Source: Amorphophallus konjac (Eukaryota > Streptophyta > Magnoliopsida > Alismatales > Araceae). Taken from it: DNA of 64,000 bases. Both the position numbers and the translations under genes were made by a program. This document shows, piece after piece, positions 44,558-53,812 of the stretch; position 1 is the first letter of the stretch, and each line of letters starts with the position of its first letter. A model generated the notes under the pieces. The model was not told where the DNA came from, searched no databases, and was given only the letters and a program-made list of their open reading frames with translations. The DNA is taken from contig CM040118.1 in NCBI GenBank assembly GCA_022559845.1, positions 236,453,224 to 236,517,223 on the forward strand, written 5' to 3'.

Positions 44558-44954
44558 TGTTGTGCCCCTGTGGTTTTGATGATGGTTTTGTTGATTGATT
44601 GTTGGTGTGAGTTAATCAAATGTTCAGTCATCCTGCTGCTCAATTTAGAGTCATATTTGATGATCAGTCATGCTACATGTTAAACTGATGCATAAAGCAT
44701 TCATTGCTGTGGTTTTAATGATTTATCTGGTTTTGATGATTGATGTTTGATGATTAATCATTGTGAGTCATCCTGCTGAAATGTTCATTCAGGGCTTCAT
44801 ATGCTCAGTCAGTTTATCTGCTGACATTGTGCTTTGATGATAGCTTCATGATTGTGATTTGTATATCATCTGGAGAATGCACGTGTATGACTGATATATT
44901 GTGTGTGTTAGACTTCTGGTATGTGCATGATCTATACATCACCTTCAATCTTCA

Positions 44955-45235
44955 AGTCTATACACTGGTTTATTCTTCAAGTCTGTACATCCACAGTTAG
45001 ACTTAAAGTCTGCACTCTAGTCTTCAATGTCAAGTCTGCACATCGGTCTTCGATTTCAATGTCCATACATTGGGCTTTTACATGAAGTCTACACATTGTT
45101 GTTTGCAGTGAAAGTCCATACTTTGGACTGTTCATCAAAGTCTGTACATCATACTGCTATAGCAAGTCTGTACAGTGAGTGATTCATTGGTGAAGTCTGT
45201 ACACTTAACTGTACTTCAAGTCTAGACATTGCACT
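44955..45235. repeat. Word array AAGTCTGTACAT in the E5 U3
   Basis: About ten copies of AAGTCTGTACAT or close variants occur at 25-35-base intervals with unrelated spacers. Confidence 0.85.
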
Positions 45236-45244
45236 GTTCCCTTC

Positions 45245-46225
45245 ATCTTCGTGTTGTTTTCCGTATGTGTCAATTTCGTCTTCGTGTCGTTTTTACCTCG
45301 TGTCGTGTTACCCCGTGTCAATTACTGTTCGACTTCGTGTTGTTTTCAACCCGAGTCGGTTACTGTTGTTCCTCGTGTCATTTTATTCGTTTTATACTGT
45401 TCACATAGCTTCATCACGTGTCGTGACAAGCCGTGTCTATTTTTCAGACCCCGTGTCTGTCTTGAGTTGTTCCTACACTCCGTGTCGATTTCATCTTTTG
45501 TCTTTGTCTTGTGTTTTCATGACCTCGTATCGTTTTTCCTCTCATAACCTCGTGTTAGTGTTTCTGTGACTTCGTTCATGTTTCGTAACCACACTTCGTG
45601 TTGGTTACTGTTGTTTCTGTGACTTCGTGTCATGTTTCCACACTTCGTGTCGTTCATGTTTCGTAACCACACTTCGTGTTGGTTACTGTCGCTCTTATGA
45701 CTTTGTGTCGTGTCTCCCAGACCTCGTGTCATTTTTCACTCCGTGTCTATTTCAGTTTTCATCTTCGTGTTGTTTTCAACTCGTGACGGTCTCTGTCATC
45801 TGTCTCCATGTCGTACTGACTTCGTGTCGTTGTTGTTCCACTGCGTGCAGAACATTGCAGCACCTCGTGTTGCTTTCTGTGCTACCTCGTGTCGTTTCTG
45901 TGTGAACCTTGTGTCACTTCTCTCTGTCCTCCAGTTGCATCTCGTGTCATCTCTTATATCTGCTTTTTTCACTTCGTGTCGTTCTTGTTTCACTTCGTGT
46001 CGTTCTTGTTTCACTTCGTGTCGTTTCCGTATTATGTCTTCGTGTTGTTCTTCCTAGACCTCGTGTCTTTCGTATGTTGAAACCACACTTCGTGTTGGTT
46101 TCTGTTTTGTCTTCGTATGTATCTCGTGTCGTTCTTCTTTTTACCTCGTGTTGCTTTCATCTTCTTCGTGTCGTTCTCTTTGTTGTGTTATCTCTGTTAC
46201 AGTGTGTATCTCGTGTCATTCTCAG
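45245..46225. repeat. Word array CTTCGTGTCGTT in the E5 U3
   Basis: Several dozen copies of the core TTCGTGTCGTT (variants CCTCGTGTC, CTTCGTGTTG) occur over nearly 1 kb, with 10-30-base spacers rich in TTCTGT. Long apparent ORFs here (for example 45910-46265) are by-products of the repeat. Confidence 0.92.
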
Positions 46226-47607
46226 TGCATCTAGAATTTCTACTACATACTTCATGCAGTTTTAGTTATTGTGGCCCTCAGTTTTAATGGTTTTTCATCT
46301 CCTTGCAGGTCCGAGGAAGAACATTTCCCAGTGCCTGGGCAGCACGTGATCCGAGGCTGGAATGAAGCCTGCTGAGAGACTGTCACGTGGTCCTAATATT
46401 TAGGGCTGAAAGTGTGGAGGTCACATGTCGGGGCTGATGCTGATGCTGCTGCTGCTGCTATATATATGTGCCTTCTTCCACAGAAGAAGGTCGATCGAGT
46501 TGGCGAGAAGAAGAGTCCATACAGAGAGCCACGATCCTGATAGAAAAAGAAAAGAGAAAGAAGAGAAGAGCAGAGAGTGAGAGATTAGGAGAGCATAAGA
46601 AAGAGAAAGAGAGAGATAGAAGTGTGAGCCGAAGAGTATAGAGGAGCAGAGATCGAGAGAGTGAAAGAGAATAAGAAGAAGAGAAGAGAAGAGGAAGAAA
46701 AGCTTACCTGAAGATCTGTCTACTGGACCGTGGATCAAATCCAGGCCAGTCAGCTCCGTTGAGAGCCACATTGTGCATTTCGTGTTTCAGCTTTCTGTTT
46801 GCTGAAGTTATTTTCATTTATTATTTTTCCTTTGTTTTCTGGTTTGCTGTGCTTTCCGATACTCTGTAGAGAGGTCGGGGTTCCTCCTGTGGATCAGGAG
46901 AAGGGAGATCTGATCTCCGGTTCCAAGTAGCTGGGAGCTACTTGTGGGTTCCCTCCGGTTTGGAGGAAGGGAGACTTGTCTCCGGTTCTGGGCTTGTGGA
47001 TTCAAGTCCAGGGGTCCCTCCGGTTGGAGGAAGAGAGGTCTTCGACCTCTGGTTTGCTGGTGACTGGAAGTCACCGGTTGGTTCCCTCCTGGTCTGGAGG
47101 AAGAGGGGAGGTTGTTCCCCTGGTCAAGCTGTGTGGCAGCACTTGTTGCAGACTGAGTCTGCGGTTTCTAGCGTGAGCTAGTGGAAGCCACACTCGGGTT
47201 GAGTGTGGGGTGGATGTAGGTCTGCTGGACCGAACCACCTAAAAAATCTACTGTGCAGTGGTTTGTTTTGTGCGTTAGCTCCTTGCCTCCTACCTCCCAT
47301 TCACGGGTCATGCATGCTGGTTAGCTGTGTTATCTTGGATTATTTATATTGTTCCTATCAGCCGTTACCTTGAGCATTGCACTTTGCTAGGTGTGTTTGG
47401 GTTGCACTCTCTGTCTGCATTTCTAGTTTGATCAGGTGGCTGCATTGTTGCAGTCCAACTGGTTGATCAATTGGTTGATTATTATCTTATCTCAGAAAGC
47501 TCATTATCCATATTCCGCATATCCGAGCTTTAGAGTTTTTAATTTAGGCCATAATTTTTAGAGGGATACATTCACCCCCCTCTGTATCCGGGCCTTGCAC
47601 CCTAACA

Positions 47608-47822
47608 GTAAGCTCCGTGTTGGCGAGGACACCTAGCAAAGAGGAGATGTCCTGTGGCGGGGATGTGTCCCCTGTGGTAACTTGCACCTCACGTGAGGGC
47701 TCATGGGAAGGACCCGCGTCCATAGCATGGACTCGCGGCTCGACTGACTCACCACAACCAGGGTGGTTCTCCTCAAAAGACTCGTGAGCCATGCTCACAG
47801 TTTTCCCGGAACGCAAAAACAT
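47608..47822 (-). pseudogene. E3 gag N-terminus, cut off by E5
   Basis: The segment starts MFLRSGKTVSMAHE at 47822 and runs to the E5 duplication. It is in frame with the gag segment at 44557 once E5 is removed. No domain is recognisable in these 72 residues. Confidence 0.75.
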
Positions 47823-48341
47823 ACACTAGCAAACAAATAGCAGAGATTATCAAACAAGTGGATGCCTTTACGGCTTTTTTTTTGTGTTTTGATTTTGATG
47901 ATTTTTTTATGTTTTTAACCAGATCCGAAGTTCACACAAAATCGGGACCCTAGTTCGTTTTTGTTTCACCACCGTGTCAGCTAGGGGCTCTCGTCTCACC
48001 ACGAATGGGTCGACTAACTCCGGGGAACTTCAATGGTACAACCGGCCCAGTGAACGAAGAGGAGATTCTTCGATGTCGGGGACTTACGGAGGTCCCAGTG
48101 AAGGAGATTCTAGTCCGTCGAGAGGAATTCCCGAACAGAGAGTCCTTCCTTCACCGAGAGAGGGTGATCCTTAGAAAAAAAATGAAAAAGAATAGAAAAG
48201 AGGGGTGGATGTATGCAATGGAATGCTGACAGAGATATGGGGCACAAAAGAACAAGAAAACAACCAAGATATAATAACACACAAGAGATAGTAAAGCCAA
48301 TCACAAGAAATTGCAAGGGTAACTGAAAAGAAAGCAACATC
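47823..48341 (-). other. E3 untranslated leader
   Basis: About 520 bases lie between the primer site and the gag start; no gene is seen on either strand. Confidence 0.6.
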
Positions 48342-48359
48342 GTCCCACCGTGATCGCCA
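48342..48359 (-). other. E3 primer binding site, probably tRNA-Arg
   Basis: The minus strand reads TGGCGATCACGGTGGGAC, three bases from the LTR end. It resembles the complement of plant tRNA-Arg 3' ends (from memory, with a few mismatches). Ogre-type elements are reported to use tRNA-Arg. Confidence 0.6.
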
Positions 48360-48362
48360 ATC

Positions 48363-49993
48363 TATGAACGACGTCACGCGGTCGAGAAACGAAATGCGGA
48401 GCGCGCGGGCTCGTTTTTGTTTACTGCAACACAGAAATAAGAGAAAAGAGAAGGGGCCACCACGGGAGATTGCTCCGACGGGGCGAGCGGGACAAATGCA
48501 ATATAGCAAGATATGGGGGTTAAATGGCCATAGCGGGAAATGACTCGCTGCGGCCTCGGGGGATGGGAATGGTGCGAGAATTAAATAACAGAAGTTGAAA
48601 CGGTCATTGCGGGAAGTGACTCATCGCGGCCTCGAGAATATAGCAGGCAGATATAGAAGCAATTCAAGATATACAAATAGGAGGACAGAATTCAAACGAC
48701 CATTACGGGAAGTGACTCGCCGCGGCCTCAAGAATATGAGCAGATAAGAATATAACAGAATATAGAAAGAATATAAAGAACGGGAATTTAAACGGCCATT
48801 GGGGAAGTGACTCGCCGCGGCCTCGAGAATGTAAGAAGATGAGATATAACAAGATATAAAAAGAAGCAGGATTCAAACGGCTATTGCGGGAAGTGAGTCG
48901 CCGCGGCCTCGAGAATATAGCAGAATAGAGATATAACAAGATATAAAAAGAAGCAGAATTCAAACGACCATTGCGGGAAGTGACTCGCCGCGGCCTCGAG
49001 ATTATGATGTGATCGTCGGGGGCTAAAAGACCCCAAAATAAAGAGTGATCGCGCCTACCTCACTAGCAGGAAGTGGCGGGTTACTTCATCCTCCCCCTTC
49101 GGCCGGTCGACGGAGAGGGCTTTCTTCGGTTACCCTTGCAAAACAACAGACAGTAAATAAACGGAATTAGAAGATGGCAGTGTAGTGTCAATCTCTTGCA
49201 ATGAAAGTGATGAAATTGTGGCAGGACACACACCTGGTTGGTGTGGTTTTAAATCCCTCTCGGACACGAGTAGGAGGGAAATGCAATAATGAATGAAATT
49301 ATGTAAAGAGGTATGTAAAAGAAGACTCCCTTATGAAGGGAGATGGAGAATGCAGGATGATGAATGTAAAAGAACTACGAAGAAAAGGAAAGGATTGGCT
49401 TATTGGATGTGTCGATGGCGAAATCCGGCGGAGCTTCGGCAGCGTAGGGACGATGTGGAAGCGCTGTGGATGAAGACGACCTTCCTCTCGCGAGCGCGGG
49501 CACCCGAGAAGCCGGCAGAACCTCCCCCTACAAAAGACCCCACGGATTAGAAATGGCTCCGGCAGCCTCTGGGCTCCAGCAGCCTATCAGACCTCTCAAA
49601 AAGCCCCCTTTGGACCGAGGGGGGGGTCTCTATTTATAGGGCTCCGGAGGATGGAGGCGTCCAGGACCCTGGACGCCTTCATCAGGGCAAAAATAATATT
49701 TTATATTATTTTTATTTTTTTATTTTGAATATTTTCAAGGAGGCGTCCAGGCAACTGGACGTCTCCATAAAAGCCCACCGAACCCCCGCCGAAAGCCGTA
49801 CGCGGTTTGGCACAACGCGTGGTTTTGATCGGCGCCCGTGATTCATGAATGGGCGCGTCTAGTTTACAGGACGTCTTCACAATTTAGATTTTTTCTAAAG
49901 CGACAAACCGACCGGCGGATGGGGGGCGCTCGTGGGCAAGTTGATGGAGGCGTCCAGGGGCCTGGACGCCTCCATTAAATTATTTTTTTATAT

Positions 49994-50026
<33 letters not shown>

Positions 50027-50426
50027 TTATATTTTGCATTGATGGAGGCGTCCAGCCAAGTGGACGTTTCCATGATTTTATTATTATTTTATATGTTTTT
50101 TGTGTTTTTTTGTAAATTTGAAAATTATGGAGGCGTCCAGGGGCCTGGACGTCTCCATGAAGACCCCCCGGATTCCCCGAAATGGCGTCGGTAGCCGTCC
50201 GCCAGACATTCTCCTAGTTCCGGAAACTTCCGATGCGTCCGATTGGTGGTGATGTCGTCCGTATGCCGCATGATTTCCGCAACGAGGCGGTTTCCGGATG
50301 CCGAAGGAGCGGAAGAAGACCCAAGAATAGGAAGAACTCAAGCGATTCAAAATGCGAAAGCCGTTGAGGGGCGTCGCATAGTAATATGAGATTTTCTCAG
50401 GAGACGTCAGGAATAGCGTGTCTACA
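48363..50426 (-). repeat. E3 5' LTR (2064 bp)
   Basis: Plus-strand ends are TATGAACGACGTC (first G mutated to A relative to the partner) and GTGTCTACA, followed by the CTGCT duplication. It contains six tandem GGAAGTGACTCGCCGCGGCC units (48520-49010), a minus-strand TATA box at 49631-49638, and six palindromes (near 49650, 49738, 49850, 49943, 50041 and 50127). A block at 49780-49940 is absent from the 3' LTR. Confidence 0.93.
49650..50158. repeat. Six palindromes upstream of the TATA box, E3 5' LTR
   Basis: Same family as at 26233-26578. The copy at 49943-49974 is a perfect palindrome with arm GATGGAGGCGTCCAGG apart from the outermost bases. The copy at 49850-49876 is degenerate (GGGCGCGTCTAG...CAGGACGTCT). 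Confidence 0.9.
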
Positions 50427-50431
50427 CTGCT

Positions 50432-50837
50432 GTCGTCGTAGCTTTCCTTTCCGCTATCGCCGTTGTTTCCGATTGGGGTTCCGCGGGATCCCTGCTGAGT
50501 CTCTGTTTTGGAGACTCATCCCTACTTTTCAGATGTGGCGGTTCTTCCTCGAGGTTCGATGATGCTGTTCGGAGGTTCTCAGTTGCCAGCTCACCGGGCC
50601 GAGTGTTCACTCGGCATGTGGTACGCTTTACTACTTTAGACTGTACTTTCTGTTGGACTGGACTCTGTTATAGTTGTTTATTTATTTCTGTTAATTGTTG
50701 AATTGTCCTGCTTTATTTCCTATTTCTTTGTGCCTCCACACTCTTTTTAGCCCTTCCAAGCCCTCCGGCTCGTGGGCGGCGGGTCAGGATTCGAATGGTA
50801 TCGGGCCCTCCCGATATCCAGATCTTGGGTCGTTACA
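50432..50837 (+). repeat. E2 LTR1, right part
   Basis: It is co-linear with 56470-56875 of LTR2 and ends TTGGGTCGTTACA. It resumes the LTR exactly after the E3 duplication. Confidence 0.93.
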
Positions 50838-53812
50838 GCTAGTACCAGAGCAGTGGTTGTGGACGTACATAGGAATTCAAAATATTGCAGTGATCAGAGT
50901 CCATAAGGTCCAATACAGTCGGCAACTGGCTTAAGGTTTTGTGTTCGCTTTCCGCCTAGTTTCTCGCTTGAGAACTTGAGTGCGCTGTGCGGCGCTGTGA
51001 AGGTGGTTGCTGTCCGCGGCTTTCATGCCAGCATGGGGTCTAAGGATTGAGGTCGAGAGCCTTCTCCGTCATCGGTGGTGGCCCTGGTTGTGCTACGTTG
51101 GGCATAGGTTGCTGGTAGGCGTGAACTCGCGGTGCTGCGTTCGAGGAATCTGCAGCGTGGTCAGGTGGTTGGAGATGATTGTTCATGGTTAAGTGGCCGT
51201 GAGCGTGCTCTGAGGAAGCTGCTCTCGGTTTTGGCCACTCCAGCTTGAGGTTTATCCAGCCTCTGAGGTGTTCAGGTCGTAGTTTAAGGTGGCAGAGTGA
51301 GTGTTCTGATTGAGAAGTGTGCTCGGGTGAGCGGAGGATCTTCTTGGTGAGCTGTTGTCTCGTCGAGCCTGGTGTTCTTGTCGTGCTCTGTGGCGTCAGA
51401 AATGACGTGTCGGTTTCGGTTATTTTTGTAGATTTCGAGGCAGGATTGGGCTGTGGTATCCCAGTAAGTCTTGCTCCTGTGCTCTTGTGTGAGGATGGGT
51501 TGTGTTCGCCCTGGAGTTGGTTTGAGATATGAAGGTTCTGTGGCAAGTTCGGGACTCAAGGATGAGCGTTGACGGTCATCGGTTATGGCTCGTGTTGCGG
51601 CTCTTGGCGTGGTGTGTTGCAGTTTGAGGAATTACAGCGGTGGTGCATCGAGAGATGTTATGATTGTGGTCCGACGCGACACTTGTTGAGTGTGTCGGAG
51701 GCGCTAACCCGATGGAAGCGATGGTTTTCCTTGGTGCTGGATGGTGCTGTTTCTTGCGTGCTTGAGATTTGGGGTCGGGTCGAGCGCGGAGTTTTCTGTT
51801 GGTCGAAAGTGCGTTTGGTTTCTCCTTTGGCTGGAGAGTATTGTGTTTGGCTAGGATTGCCGTCTTGCATCATGTGTCCGGATTGGTTGGCCTTGTATGC
51901 CATGAAGTCCGTGTGAGATGTGCTCCTTGTCTTGGCCAGGTGGTTGCCTGTGAGAAGTTGTGCCCGTTTCGTTGTCGTGTGAGGGTGTGTTGGCACTTTT
52001 CCGAAAGGATGAGTGCCGGTTGGGCGGTATTTTCGAGAATTTGTGGGTGTGTGCGTGGATCAGAGTGCGCAGCGGATGCCTGGTGGGCTTGTGACCCACT
52101 GGTTCAGGATCGTAGCATTGGTTGCTACGAGTGGATTCCTGAGTTTGCGTTGAGCATTGGAGGATTAGTTCTTCTGTGTGAAACGTGTTGTTGCCGTGCC
52201 GTTGCTCTAGGTATTATGGTTCTTGGCACTGGCAGGATGGAGTGTTGGAGAAAAGTGTTGGCAAGTGTGTCGCATGAGTACCATGTTCCTGTGATGGAAG
52301 CCATGTCAGGCGTCGGTATTAGACCCAGATGGGGTTGTTGAGGATGTCGCCTGACGGAGGTCGAGGACGTGTTGGTCAGAGTCGGTGGCTTGGTGCTCGA
52401 CTTGTATTGGAGGTTGTGTCCTCGGTTGAGATTGTGTTTTGAGGAAGTGATCTCTGAGAGATTTTGGATTCCGGTTGGTAGCTGTGTGTGACTGGTAAGG
52501 CTAGTCTCGTAGTCGACCACAGTAAGATGTGTATTATTAGGGACCCATTGTGCATTGGTCGTGGTGCTGGAGACCTGGTTGCCGTAATTTTGGTTGGCAC
52601 TTTCTCCCCTAGAGACATGTGCCATGAATTGTTCCGGTGGTGTCCCGTAGCTCGGTGGTGAGGGCAGAATCGGGATTGGCAAGTGTCCACTTGGATTAAT
52701 TGAGTCAAGGGATGTGATGAGACAAGACGGAAGAGTGACGCCTATGAGCGGAGGCCTTTTAGTGAGATTGGCATCGGAATAGTGGTCCTTGATGGGACGT
52801 TGGTGTCGCCATGGTTATCCCTGGTTTGGTGACCAGCAGGGGATGGTTCCCCTGTAAGTCTGAGTCGAGTGAGGTGATGACCGAAGACACCAAGATCTTA
52901 TCAATTGGTTTCATCGTGCTCCCCTGTTAGGGTCGAGTTGGCATGATGATTGAGTTCGGATGCGGAGTCCGAGAGGAGTGCGGCTCGAGATGTGGTATCG
53001 ATCTATGTGTGAGTCAACGGATTGCTTACCGAGGTTTGGAATGTTCCCTTCAGATCTGGTGGAGGACCAGAAAAGAAAGAAGAACCTGAGAAAGCGGAGG
53101 TTTCCCGTTGACGTGTACCTGGCGATCAGTGGATGGTCTTTTCACAGACAGAAGATGCTGTTGGTTGTGCATCGTGAATGGTGAGGGCCGTGTGCAGGTG
53201 AGACCTTTGGTGGTCGTTTCTGTGATGTGCCTTTCCAGATGGGATCTGGGCTTTGTCGAAGTTTATATTCTGACAGAGTTGGCACAAAGATATGTCTGGC
53301 TTTCAGCTTGCCATGTGTGAGGTGATTCTTGGTGCTGAGCCGATGTTCTGGTTACGGTCTGTTGAGATGGCTGCGTGAGCTGGTGGAGGCTCTGTATTGG
53401 TTGTTCCCTTGAGAAGGGTATGCGACCGGTCAGCTGGTTGTGAAGCTGATGTGCGATTTATCCGCCGACCATAGGATGGATCGATAGCTGTTTCTCGTGA
53501 TGAGGACTGTGTCTCCTCGGTGAGAGAGATGGTGGCAACAGTGCCATGATTGGGTTGGTTGCGACTGAGGTGACACCGGACTGCGTTTGTTGGTGTGCCT
53601 GCTCTAATGGCCAGTGTGCACGGCACGCGGAGCGAGGTGTTGTTCGTGATTGTAAGTTTACCTGTGTCCCTCAGGTCCGGATCTTTTCGTGTGAATCAAG
53701 TTTTTTTGTGCTGGGGCTCGGATGGCGTTGTCAGTGAGTTACGGCGTTCTTCCCCCATGTTCTCGCGGTTGTCCTGAATTTTGAGGATGAAATTCCTTTA
53801 AGGGGAGAGGGC
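50838..53812 (+). other. E2 internal region, 2975 bp, no recognisable coding sequence
   Basis: It opens with GC and then TAGTACCAGAGCAGTGG, a degenerate initiator-Met tRNA primer site (normal TGGTATCAGAGC), and closes with the polypurine tract AAGGGGAGAGGGC (53800-53812). No gag, protease, reverse transcriptase or integrase motif is visible in any frame; the longest open frames are short and on the wrong strand. The plus strand is strongly enriched in G and T. This fits a large retrotransposon derivative mobilised in trans. Confidence 0.8.

Larger units (their letters stand above)
44558..47607 (+). mobile_element. E5: solo LTR of 3050 bp (SIRE-like Copia) with perfect 5-bp duplication, inserted in E3 gag
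   Basis: It begins TGTTGTGCCCCTGTGG and ends CCCTAACA, flanked by GTAAG at 44553-44557 and 47608-47612. The TTTTGATGATGG near the start and ATTCACCCCCC near the end mark a SIRE-like LTR. A TATA-like TATATATA lies near 46460, so U3 is about 1.9 kb and holds two word arrays. No internal region is present, so recombination between LTRs removed it. The gag reading frame matches across the site when the LTR and one duplication are taken out. Confidence 0.93.
25132..50426 (-). mobile_element. E3: Ogre/Tat-like Gypsy retrotransposon with three antisense genes, about 22 kb plus an inserted solo LTR
   Basis: LTRs are at 25132-26845 (3' in element sense) and 48363-50426 (5'). The flanking duplication CTGCT is at 25127-25131 and 50427-50431. 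Minus-strand order is LTR, primer site, gag (split by E5), protease with G-patch, reverse transcriptase, two RNase H domains, integrase, then a long 3' region with three plus-strand genes, then LTR. Dual RNase H, great length and an extra antisense region place it in the Tat lineage near Ogre. Gag is frame-broken, but pol has only one in-frame stop, so it is a fairly young insertion. Confidence 0.93.

Noticed and set aside
45251..46265. Overlapping plus-strand frames rich in Ser, Cys, Phe and Val in E5
   Set aside because: They are translations of the CTTCGTGTCGTT word array in several frames at once.
51040..52682. Minus-strand frames in the E2 body (for example 51040-51546 and 52125-52682) as possible genes
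   Set aside because: They are Thr/Pro/Ser-rich from base bias, opposite to the element's sense strand, with no motif, promoter or homologue I can recognise.
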